Origin: CAYJVP01 sp964373615
GTDB lineage: Bacteria; Patescibacteriota; Patescibacteriia; UBA9934; GWF2-40-263
Assembly: GCA_964373615.1 (NCBI GenBank)
Contig: CAYJVP010000018.1
Coordinates: forward strand, 1 to 16,801
Direction of reading: 5' to 3'
Length of the DNA stretch: 16,801 nucleotides
Of the stretch, positions 6,788 through 13,836 are shown piece by piece; position 1 is the stretch's first letter, and each line of letters opens with the position of its first letter. A model generated the notes under the pieces. It was not told the DNA's origin. It worked only from the letters and a program-made list of their open reading frames with translations, and searched no databases. The position numbers and the translations under genes were made by a program.

Positions 6788-6820
6788 CTAACACAAAATC
6801 GGCATTTTGTAAATGCCGAT
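6788..6820 (-). terminator. Second predicted terminator behind the coiled-coil gene
   Basis: A perfect 10-bp stem (ATCGGCATTT 6798-6807 with AAATGCCGAT 6811-6820, 3-base loop) is followed on the minus strand by TTTTGTGTT. It backs up the terminator at 6825-6851 and isolates the small-ORF region from the unit upstream. Confidence 0.55.
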
Positions 6821-6824
6821 GGGT

Positions 6825-6851
6825 CAAAAAACCGCGCTACTCGCGGGGTTT
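6825..6851 (-). terminator. Rho-independent terminator of the coiled-coil gene
   Basis: On the minus strand CCGCG-AGTAG-CGCGG is followed by TTTTTT (6831-6826). It begins within 10 bp of the ancestral TAA stop (6857-6855) of the interrupted gene. This supports 6855 as that gene's true end. Confidence 0.7.
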
Positions 6852-6854
6852 GGC

Positions 6855-7388
6855 TTATGGCGCTCGGATTTCGATGACCTGTTCGGCAGTGAGTGTGCCA
6901 CCCTTGTAGAGCGTGTCCGTAAGTCTTGAAACCTGCTTTGCAACCCAGCGAGAGGAATCTATAGTCATCACACCGTGAAATGGGACTTAGCCTTCTTGAA
7001 AATGGACGAGATCCGACGCTCTGCAGGGCAGAAAAACCGCAGATGGAGCCATAGCTCCATTGAGGATTTTTCTGCCCGAAGAGCAAGGAGATCGCCATTT
7101 TCATGGAGGATGGAGTCCTGTTTCATGGTGTGATGACTATATAAGGCCGGTTTTGAAGTCAGCGAGTTTATCGTCCAGATACTCCTTTGTGACGTAGATC
7201 GTTGAGAAACCATCGAGCCGATTTTCAACCTTGCCGAGCCGACCCTCAACCTTATCAAGCCTGCCTTCAACCTTATCTAGACGCGTATAGATCCCGTCAA
7301 ATTGTGGAATGACATTTTCATCAATAATTGAACCAACCTCTTCTCTGATCACCCCACGCAAAACCTCAACGTCGCGTTCGCTTAGCAT
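6855..7388 (-). pseudogene. Small coiled-coil protein gene interrupted by a palindromic insertion
   Basis: The intact N-terminal part (7388-7137, 83 residues) begins MLSERDVEVLR, continues with heptad-like repeats RLDKVEG-RLDKVEG-RLGKVEN (coiled coil), and ends KEYLDDKLADFKTGLI at a TAG supplied by the edge of the inserted element. On the far side, minus-strand 6959-6855 encodes DSSRWVAKQVSRLTDTL and then GGTLTAEQVIEIRAP followed by TAA. Deleting 178 bp plus one TA (180 bp, 60 codons) joins the halves in frame, giving a 117-residue protein. Small coiled-coil proteins of this type are common hypotheticals in Patescibacteria (recalled, not checked); their role is unknown. The truncated 83-residue product may still be made, since the promoter is intact. 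ATG 7388 is chosen because the upstream TTG (7439) overlaps the -10 box. Confidence 0.8.
6960..7141. mobile_element. MITE-like palindromic insertion element, TA target
   Basis: The ends TATAGTCATCACACCGTGAAA (6960-6980, 21 bp) and its inverted copy at 7121-7141 differ at one base. The two arms stay complementary almost to the centre, where ATGGAGC-CATA-GCTCCAT (7043-7060) closes the palindrome. Internal matches include GGGCAGAAAAA against TTTTTCTGCCC. The element proper is about 178 bp (6962-7139) with TA on each side (6960-6961, 7140-7141). It has no credible ORF, so any transposase must act in trans. TA targets are typical of IS630/Tc1-mariner elements, but that family link is inferred. Confidence 0.85.
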
Positions 7389-7430
7389 ATGGATGTATTT
7401 GAGAGGGGGATCTCGAAAATTATTACTCTC

Positions 7431-7458
7431 ATCATACAAACAAATCTGAAAAAGTCAA
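7431..7458 (-). promoter_or_regulatory. Promoter of the coiled-coil gene
   Basis: On the minus strand TTGACT (7458-7453) and TATGAT (7436-7431) are 16 bp apart. The start would fall near 7424, about 36 nt before ATG 7388. It is divergent from the glycosyltransferase promoter at 7507-7535. Confidence 0.65.
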
Positions 7459-7506
7459 GGGTATTTCTGTGGAAAACTAGCCCAAAAATCGAAAGGATGG
7501 AGAGTT

Positions 7507-7535
7507 TTGTCATCCGCAAACCTCCGTGATACAGT
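7507..7535 (+). promoter_or_regulatory. Promoter of the first glycosyltransferase gene
   Basis: TTGTCA (7507-7512), a 17-bp spacer, and an extended -10 TGATACAGT (hexamer 7530-7535). The predicted start near 7542 leaves about 8 nt before ATG 7550, too short for a Shine-Dalgarno, and none is present. Confidence 0.7.
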
Positions 7536-7549
7536 GTCCCAGCTCTGAT

Positions 7550-8650
7550 ATGAAACTTGCGCTCGTTCACGATCATCTCATCCAAAACGGCGGAGCGGAA
7601 AAGGTGCTTGAGATCATGCAAGAAACATGGCCCAAGGCGCCGACGTTCACGCTGTTTTATGACGAACGCGCACTCCCCGCGTTTGCTCAACACGACATCC
7701 GAACCTCATTCCTGCAGCGTCTTCCCCTCGCGCTCAAAAAGTACCAATGGTACATCACGCTCATGCCCTCGGCCACGGAAAGCCACGACCTCTCTGACTT
7801 CGATGTCGTTGTATCGAGTTCGAGCGCGTTCAGCAAGGGAGTCATCACGCGACCAGATGCCGTCCATATCTGCTACTGCCACACACCAACCCGCTACCTT
7901 TGGAGCGACACGCACAGCTATATCAACGAATTGCGCATCCCCGGACTTGTGAAACGTGTGCTGCCGCCTGTTCTTTCACGCCTTCGTTTGTGGGATCACG
8001 CGGCCGCGTCACGCGTGGATTATTTCGTCGCAAATTCTGAAACCGTCCGACAACGCATTGAAAAATATTACCAGCGCGAGAGTCACGTGATCCATCCGCC
8101 GGTTGACATCGACCGGTTCCGTGTAAGCGACGCCCCAAAAACGTATTTCTTGGTTGGTGGAAGGCTGGTCGCCTACAAGCGCTACGATTTGGTGATCGAC
8201 GCGTTCAACCGAACAGGGCTCCCCCTCAAGGTGTTTGGCAGGGGACCCATCGAGGTGGACCTGCGTCGGCAGGCTCGCAGCAATATCGAATTCCTCGGAC
8301 GCGTAAACGACGAGGAGCGCCGCAATCTTTATGCCGGATGCAAGGCGTTCATCCATCCGCATGAAGAAGACTTCGGCATCACCGCCATCGAAGCTATGGG
8401 CAGCGGCCGGCCGGTCATTGCCCTTCGACGCGGCGGGGCCACAGAAACCATCGTCGATGGAATCACGGGAGAATTTTTTGATGAACAGTCCTGGGAAGAG
8501 CTCGCGGATCACCTGATCCGATTTGAGGAAAGCCGATACGATCCACGGCGCATTCGCGCGCATGCAGAGCAGTTCAGCACGTCCCGTTTCAAGTGCGAGC
8601 TTCAAGCATTTGTGCAGAAGGCGTGGGAGGAGCGCCAAAGACGTCGATGA
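7550..8650 (+). CDS. Family 4-type glycosyltransferase (GT-B)
   Basis: This 366-residue retaining glycosyltransferase probably adds a sugar (mannosyltransferase-like) to a lipid-linked glycan at the inner face of the membrane. The N-terminal acceptor domain opens MKLALVHDHLIQNGGAEKV with the usual Gly-Gly-Ala-Glu loop. CHTPTRYLW and PPVDIDRF are typical of WbaZ-like enzymes. The donor domain contains VGGRLVAYKR and the EX7E motif in HEEDFGITAIEAMGSGRPV (E273 and E281). No transmembrane segment or signal peptide is seen. ATG 7550 is preferred over GTG 7526, which lies inside the spacer/-10 of the promoter. A 100-bp hairpin follows directly after the stop. Confidence 0.92.
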   Translation: MKLALVHDHLIQNGGAEKVLEIMQETWPKAPTFTLFYDERALPAFAQHDIRTSFLQRLPLALKKYQWYITLMPSATESHDLSDFDVVVSSSSAFSKGVITRPDAVHICYCHTPTRYLWSDTHSYINELRIPGLVKRVLPPVLSRLRLWDHAAASRVDYFVANSETVRQRIEKYYQRESHVIHPPVDIDRFRVSDAPKTYFLVGGRLVAYKRYDLVIDAFNRTGLPLKVFGRGPIEVDLRRQARSNIEFLGRVNDEERRNLYAGCKAFIHPHEEDFGITAIEAMGSGRPVIALRRGGATETIVDGITGEFFDEQSWEELADHLIRFEESRYDPRRIRAHAEQFSTSRFKCELQAFVQKAWEERQRRR

Positions 8651-8652
8651 GC

Positions 8653-8752
8653 CGAGTGTCATGGGGCGGCCCGACGAAGTCCTTGGCAGAGTGTCCTCGC
8701 CGTTGGCGAGGACACTCTGACGAGGTGTCGGCAGCCGGGGCCCCATGACTCG
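8653..8752. repeat. Large compound intergenic hairpin
   Basis: An inner perfect 15-bp stem (8687-8701 with 8705-8719, loop GTT) sits inside a second, outer inverted repeat. Outer arms are CGAG..TCATGGGGC (8653-8667) and GCCCCATGACTCG (8740-8752, reading from G8740), with CCGAC/GTCGG between. It fills nearly the whole 114-bp gap between two glycosyltransferase genes. There is no T-tract, so it is not a normal terminator. It holds the core GACGAAGTC (8673-8681) shared with hairpins elsewhere in the window. Confidence 0.8.
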
Positions 8753-8764
8753 AAATCATGCATT

Positions 8765-9937
8765 ATGCGCATCGTCATCGACATCCGTCATCTGACGCGA
8801 CCTGAACAGAGCGGTGTCGGGGAGTACACCGTGAACCTCCTCCACGCGCTTTTTCAACTTGAACACCGAAATGACTATCTGCTCTTTTCAAGCGGACGTC
8901 CGTCAAGTTGGAAATACGTTCCACGTTTTACCGGACAAGGGATCTCCCATGTTCACGTGCCGGTCTCAAACCGAATCCTGAACGCCACGATGCTTGCCAT
9001 GCGCCGTCCCTCCATGGATACGCTCGTCTTTGGCCCAACGAAATCAACCTCGGAACCCACACAAACCGTATTCTTCTTTCCGAACCTTCACATCGTCTCG
9101 ACTCCACCCTCGGCTCCATACGTCCTGACCCTCCACGATCTTTCTTTTGAATTATTCCCAAAATTCTACTCTCGAAAGTCACGTCTGTGGCATCGATGCG
9201 TGCGGCCTTCCCTCTTTGCCCACGGCGCCCGCGCCATCATTGTTCCTTCCGAAGCCACGGGGCGAGACGTTGTGCGACAATATAACGTCGCGAGAGAACG
9301 GATCCACGTGATTCCGCATGGGATCAGTGAACGCTTCGGGGCGCATGCGAAACCAGAAGATCACGGGATCCGCTCGCGCTATCATCTTCCGAAACGTTTT
9401 GCTCTGTTTGTTGGCACTCTCGAGGCGCGCAAAAACATTCGTATGATGGTCGAAGCGGTCAGCGCCTACCGCAAAAACACCAACGATGACCTCTCTCTTG
9501 TCTTGGTCGGGAAAGAAACGTCGTACAGTCGAAAAATCCTCAACGGCCTTTCCCTTGAACACAAACGTGGTGTCCTCCCTCTAGGATACGTCCCGCCCGA
9601 GCACCGACCGAGCTTATACCGTCTGGCAGAGGCAACACTGTTCCCCTCGATCTACGAAGGATTCGGGCTACCGATTCTGGAATCCATGGCCTCGGGCACG
9701 CCCGTCATAACGAGTGTAACTTCCTCCATGCCAGAAGTGGCTGGCCACGCGGCCATCCTCATTGACCCATACAACCGAACGGACCTCGTGGTCGCACTCA
9801 AGGAATTACTCACTTCTCCAGAACTCAAAGAACGCCTCGTCGACCGAGGCTTGGAGCGTGCACGGAACTTTTCTTGGGTGACAAGCGCCGAGAGAACCCT
9901 GGCGGTCCTTGAGGATGTATCCATCCACAGCCCGTAG
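8765..9937 (+). CDS. Family 4-type glycosyltransferase (GT-B)
   Basis: This 390-residue GT4 enzyme opens MRIVIDIRHLTRPEQSGVGEY, the common start of mannosyltransferase-like glycosyltransferases, with an SGVGEYT acceptor-side glycine loop. Middle landmarks are LTLHDLSFELFPKFY, IIVPSEATGRDVV and IPHGISERF. The donor domain has LFVGTLEARKN and the EX7E motif in IYEGFGLPILESMASGTPV (E298 and E306). It is a soluble or membrane-associated enzyme with no predicted membrane segment. It lies after the compound hairpin and 25 bp before the next glycosyltransferase. The ATG has no Shine-Dalgarno and I see no clear promoter, so it may be read through from the upstream gene. Donor and acceptor cannot be assigned. 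Confidence 0.92.
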   Translation: MRIVIDIRHLTRPEQSGVGEYTVNLLHALFQLEHRNDYLLFSSGRPSSWKYVPRFTGQGISHVHVPVSNRILNATMLAMRRPSMDTLVFGPTKSTSEPTQTVFFFPNLHIVSTPPSAPYVLTLHDLSFELFPKFYSRKSRLWHRCVRPSLFAHGARAIIVPSEATGRDVVRQYNVARERIHVIPHGISERFGAHAKPEDHGIRSRYHLPKRFALFVGTLEARKNIRMMVEAVSAYRKNTNDDLSLVLVGKETSYSRKILNGLSLEHKRGVLPLGYVPPEHRPSLYRLAEATLFPSIYEGFGLPILESMASGTPVITSVTSSMPEVAGHAAILIDPYNRTDLVVALKELLTSPELKERLVDRGLERARNFSWVTSAERTLAVLEDVSIHSP

Positions 9938-9947
9938 GGGGAATTTT

Positions 9948-9956
9948 TGCTACAAT
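9948..9956 (+). promoter_or_regulatory. Extended -10 promoter giving a leaderless mRNA
   Basis: TGCTACAAT (TG 9948-9949, hexamer TACAAT 9951-9956), preceded by a T-run. There is no -35 match at 17 bp (CAGCCC). The expected start, 7 bases after the hexamer, is 9963, which is the A of the ATG of the next gene. Confidence 0.6.
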
Positions 9957-9962
9957 AGACTC

Positions 9963-11081
9963 ATGCGGATCGGGATTGACGCACGCATGTTTGGGCCAAC
10001 GGTGGGGGGTGGCGGTCTTGGTCGCTACGTCGAACAGCTCGTCCTCGAGCTTCAAAAACAGGACCATGAAAACCGCTATGTTTTATTTCTGAAGCGTGAG
10101 AGCTTCGACGCGTGCCAACTCACAAATCCGCATTTTGAAAAACGGCTGGCGAACGTCCATTGGTACACGCTTGCCGAACAGCTTTCCTTGCCAAGATGCA
10201 TCAAAAAATCCGGGGTAGAGCTCATGCACTTCCCGCACTGGAACGTCCCCATCGGCTCGAAGGCGCCATTCGTCGTCACCATCCATGACCTGATCCTCCT
10301 TGATGAGCCGCGCTCGGCCCGCATCACCACGCGCCACCCCCTCGTGTTTGGCCTCAAGCGTCTTGGCTACCGAGCCGTGTTGCACCACGCCCTGTTTCAA
10401 AGCAAAAAAATTATTGCCGTTTCGCAGGCAACGAAAAAATCCATCCTCAAGCATTTTCCAAGCATCCCGCCAGAAAAAATAACGGTGATCTACGAAGGAA
10501 TAACATCTCTCCCCGAACGGCGGGCGACGAGCCACAGACTCCCCACCCCGTACTTCCTCTCGGTTGGCAATGCCTATCCGCACAAAAATCTGGGAGCCCT
10601 GCTGCACGCCTTCTCTCTTTTTCACAAACGGCATCCAGACGTCCACCTGGCGCTTGCCGGACGACGCGACGTCTTCTTTGAACGACTCGAGCGCGAGCTC
10701 TCAGAAATTGATGTCCCATCCGACCGCGTACATTTTATTCCAAACCCCGATGATGCGACGCTCAACGACCTCTATGCAAACGCTACGCTCTACCTCTTCC
10801 CCTCGCGCCGCGAAGGATTCGGACTCCCGGGCCTTGAGGCGATGAGCAAAGGGGTGCCGGTTCTCGCCGCGCGCGCCGGATCGCTCCCCGAGGTGCTTGG
10901 GGATGCTGCCGTCTACTTTGCCCCGGACGACCTGGAAGAAATGGCACGCGTCATGGAAGAAGCCCTGACAAACGAAATCCTGCGACGAGAGCTCGTGCAA
11001 AAAGGATTTGCGCAAACAAAAAAATATTCCTGGACACGCATGGCCCTGGAAACTAAAAAGGTGTATGAGGAGGAAACCTAA
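9963..11081 (+). CDS. Family 4-type glycosyltransferase (GT-B)
   Basis: This 372-residue GT4 enzyme begins MRIGIDARMFGPTVGGGGLG with a Gly-rich acceptor loop. It continues with LMHFPHWNVP, TIHDLILLDEP, IIAVSQATKKS and IYEGI, then the donor domain YFLSVGNAYPHKNL. The EX7E motif is in REGFGLPGLEAMSKGVPV (E284 and E292). It is similar in plan to the preceding gene, and the two may be distant paralogues that add successive sugars. ATG 9963 is chosen over an upstream in-frame start (9909) because that would overlap the preceding gene and include the -10 promoter element. The 3' end overlaps the next gene by 17 bp, which suggests translational coupling. Confidence 0.92.
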   Translation: MRIGIDARMFGPTVGGGGLGRYVEQLVLELQKQDHENRYVLFLKRESFDACQLTNPHFEKRLANVHWYTLAEQLSLPRCIKKSGVELMHFPHWNVPIGSKAPFVVTIHDLILLDEPRSARITTRHPLVFGLKRLGYRAVLHHALFQSKKIIAVSQATKKSILKHFPSIPPEKITVIYEGITSLPERRATSHRLPTPYFLSVGNAYPHKNLGALLHAFSLFHKRHPDVHLALAGRRDVFFERLERELSEIDVPSDRVHFIPNPDDATLNDLYANATLYLFPSRREGFGLPGLEAMSKGVPVLAARAGSLPEVLGDAAVYFAPDDLEEMARVMEEALTNEILRRELVQKGFAQTKKYSWTRMALETKKVYEEET

Positions 11082-13836
11082 CGCGAAGCCGAAAAAAAAA
11101 TCGACGCGTGCAAAAACTACGCGAGCGGTTTCGCGCGCTCCACGCCCCCAAAAAGTGAGTTATCTGTTTGACCAAGGCGTTCCCCTCGACCTTCTCTTTA
11201 ACGGAGTTCTTCCTCGCCAAACAGGTGCGATCAAACCTCACATCCGTCTTGGGACAGGCGCGTCTCCTTCCCCATTCGTGATTCACCTAAACGCCGAGCT
11301 CCCAAGCATCAACGCACTCCTTGCCGAACAGGACATGCGTCGTGTTCGCGTTAATTTTGCCGTCCCGGAAAAGGAACTGTTCCCCGCAAGCCTGTCTCCT
11401 CTTTCCCCTGCGCCCCTCCACTTGGACGCGGAGGAAACGATGGCACAGCTCCAAGAAAACGACCTCACGAGAACCAAAACGCCTTCGGCGCGCGCGGCGC
11501 TGCCCGTGCGGTTGCCGACCCTTTCGGACATTGAGGAGGCGATTCGCGCGTTCCGTCTACGCAGATCCATCTGGGAGCCGGCGGCGGAAATTTTTGACCC
11601 CTCTCGATTGATCCCTAAACGACCCCAGACGCACACGATCCCATTCGAGCTTGATCTTCCGGAAGCGGAAGAGGGCGAGGACGAATCAGATGTGCTGACG
11701 CTTGATGAACTCACCGGCCTCCCCGCGACCACCTCCAAAACCGAAAAACCATCACCGTGGAAACTCGTGTACGATCGTTGGCGGCTCTTTGAGGCACGCA
11801 TCCGCATGCCATCATCCTTCCTCTTTTTCGAGCTCCCAAAGGGTTGGCATCGCGCCATCGCCGCATTCGTCCTTGTCTCCTTCGCGTTCGTGCTCCCTCT
11901 GCACGCGGTTGGCACACTGGCAGAGCTGCGAGCCGCGCGGGAACAGATTGAGTCGGCAAGCGCCCGAGGGCTTCTGCATCTTCAAACCGCCGCAAACGCC
12001 GTCTTCGCGCAACAAGCCACACAAGCCGTTTCGGCATTTGGCAACGCCGAGAACAACTTCGAAGCGGCCGGTCAGAGGATCCGGGAACTCGGGGCGTCAA
12101 CGCTCTTCCTCCTGTCCACCCTCCCTCATACGCGCACAAGCTTGCAGTCGGCGAAGCATCTTCTTGCGGCCGGCGAGGGGCTTGCGGAGGCGGGAAAACG
12201 TGTAAGCGACGGCCTCGCCCGACTCGACACGCCCGCGGCTGAACCAACCACCAAGTTGAATGTGCTCGCCTCGTCCCTGTCCTCGGCCCTGCCGCTTCTC
12301 AAAGAGGCTTTGGAAAACGTGAAAAACGTCGATGAAGAAGCGATCCCATCGGACAAACGCCCTCTCTTTGACGAACTGAGCGCCCTCCTCCCGACCCTGG
12401 TGGCATCGATCGAAGACGTGGGTGAATTTTCCGCCATGGCGTCAACGCTGCTTGGTGATAACGGTCGACAGCGGTATCTGCTCGTGTTTCAAAATAACGC
12501 GGAGCTGCGTCCAACCGGGGGATTCATGGGAAGTTTTGCCCATATCGACCTTGTGCGCGGAGCGGTGCAAAACATGGAAATCCCAGGCGGCGGCAGTTAT
12601 GATCTGAAAGGATCGTTGAAAACGTCCGTGGCCGCGCCGAAACCTCTTCAGCTGTTGAACGCGCGATGGGAATTCCAGGACGCGAACTGGTTTTCGGATT
12701 TCCCCACCTCCGCGCGGCAGATCCTCGACTTCTACGCAGATGCGGGCGGACCCTCGGTTGATGGCGTGATCGCGGTAAACGCAACCTTTATCATGGAATT
12801 GCTGTCAGCGGTTGGGCCCGTTGACATGCCAGAGTATGATCGCGTGATCGATGCGGACAATTTCCTTTTCGAAACACAAAAAATTGTGGAATTTGAGTAC
12901 GCGCAGTATGCAGAAGACACGCCATCTCGAAAAGAGGCGGCTCCAAAAGCGTTCATTGGGGATCTCGCGCAAAAACTCTTGGAGCGCATCAACGCGCTCG
13001 AACGCGATGAGTTGCTTTCCATCTTGACCCACATCAATACCGGGCTCATGCGCAAGGACGTGCAACTCTATCTGGAGAATGAGGATCTGGAATCCACGAT
13101 ACAGTCACTCGGTTGGGGAGGTGAGGTCAAACAGGTCGATGGGGATTATTTGCAAATTGTAGACACAAACTTGGGCGGCGGAAAAACAGATGGCGTGATC
13201 AAACAGGACGTGGATCTGACGGTTGCGGTGCAAGAAGACGGCAGCATCGTCAATACCCTCAAGATTTCGCGGACACACAACGGCATTCGAAACACGCTGT
13301 TTACGGGCGTCAATAATGTCGACTATGTGCGTGTCTATGTCCCAAAAGGCAGCACGCTGTTGTCGGCGAGCGGATTCTCGATTCCGGATGCAAGCCTGTT
13401 TGAAAGGCCTGAACATATTTGGGTTGAGGATCCAGATATCCAGTACCTGGAGGACATGGCACAGGTGGATGCCGAGTCTGGCACGCAGATCAGCGAAGAA
13501 TTCGGCAAGACGGTCTATGGCAACTGGGTGCAAACGAAACCGGCAACGACATCAACGGTCACGTTTGTCTACCGCCTGCCGTTTACCCTCGAAAAGCTTG
13601 GGGAGTCTCTTTCCCTCCTTGAGACACTGAAGGCCAGGGTCGGACTCTCGCCGATTGAAACCTACACGCTCACCGTGCAAAAACAATCCGGCGTGCTCGA
13701 TCGCACCACGCGTCTCCATCTTGAAATCCCAGATTATCTGCGCACCCTCTGGCGTTCGGCAGAAGGGGAAACCGTGGAGTTCACAAACGAAACGGATATG
13801 TTCTGGGGCGCATTATTGGAACGCACGTCTCTATGA
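11065..13836 (+). CDS. DUF4012 membrane protein
   Basis: This is a 923-residue protein. It has a long, basic then mixed, probably cytoplasmic N-terminal region (about 1-260). One membrane segment follows (about 263-283, AIAAFVLVSFAFVLPLHAV), then a helical extracytoplasmic stretch, then a DUF4012 domain. The domain core is LLVFQNNAELRPTGGFMGSF (Q476 onward), followed by GGGSYDLKG and NWFSDFPTSARQIL. DUF4012 proteins are frequent in Patescibacteria and Gram-positives near polysaccharide genes; their biochemical role is not established. The QNNAELRPTGGF motif is reminiscent of LytR-CpsA-Psr-type and related surface proteins, but I cannot show catalysis. ATG 11065 is preferred to the TTG at 11008; an AAAAGG sits just before it. 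The stop overlaps the next ATG (ATGA). Confidence 0.88.
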   Translation: MRRKPNAKPKKKSTRAKTTRAVSRAPRPQKVSYLFDQGVPLDLLFNGVLPRQTGAIKPHIRLGTGASPSPFVIHLNAELPSINALLAEQDMRRVRVNFAVPEKELFPASLSPLSPAPLHLDAEETMAQLQENDLTRTKTPSARAALPVRLPTLSDIEEAIRAFRLRRSIWEPAAEIFDPSRLIPKRPQTHTIPFELDLPEAEEGEDESDVLTLDELTGLPATTSKTEKPSPWKLVYDRWRLFEARIRMPSSFLFFELPKGWHRAIAAFVLVSFAFVLPLHAVGTLAELRAAREQIESASARGLLHLQTAANAVFAQQATQAVSAFGNAENNFEAAGQRIRELGASTLFLLSTLPHTRTSLQSAKHLLAAGEGLAEAGKRVSDGLARLDTPAAEPTTKLNVLASSLSSALPLLKEALENVKNVDEEAIPSDKRPLFDELSALLPTLVASIEDVGEFSAMASTLLGDNGRQRYLLVFQNNAELRPTGGFMGSFAHIDLVRGAVQNMEIPGGGSYDLKGSLKTSVAAPKPLQLLNARWEFQDANWFSDFPTSARQILDFYADAGGPSVDGVIAVNATFIMELLSAVGPVDMPEYDRVIDADNFLFETQKIVEFEYAQYAEDTPSRKEAAPKAFIGDLAQKLLERINALERDELLSILTHINTGLMRKDVQLYLENEDLESTIQSLGWGGEVKQVDGDYLQIVDTNLGGGKTDGVIKQDVDLTVAVQEDGSIVNTLKISRTHNGIRNTLFTGVNNVDYVRVYVPKGSTLLSASGFSIPDASLFERPEHIWVEDPDIQYLEDMAQVDAESGTQISEEFGKTVYGNWVQTKPATTSTVTFVYRLPFTLEKLGESLSLLETLKARVGLSPIETYTLTVQKQSGVLDRTTRLHLEIPDYLRTLWRSAEGETVEFTNETDMFWGALLERTSL

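Noticed and set aside
6430..6790. tmRNA, SRP RNA or 6S RNA in the intergenic island
   Set aside because: No tRNA-like ends, no tag-peptide reading frame and no GGAAGGAAGCA-like SRP core could be found on either strand.
6739..7270. Two minus-strand frames across the palindrome region
   Set aside because: They cross the MITE in frames other than the one that joins the coiled-coil halves, and read as non-protein-like sequence.
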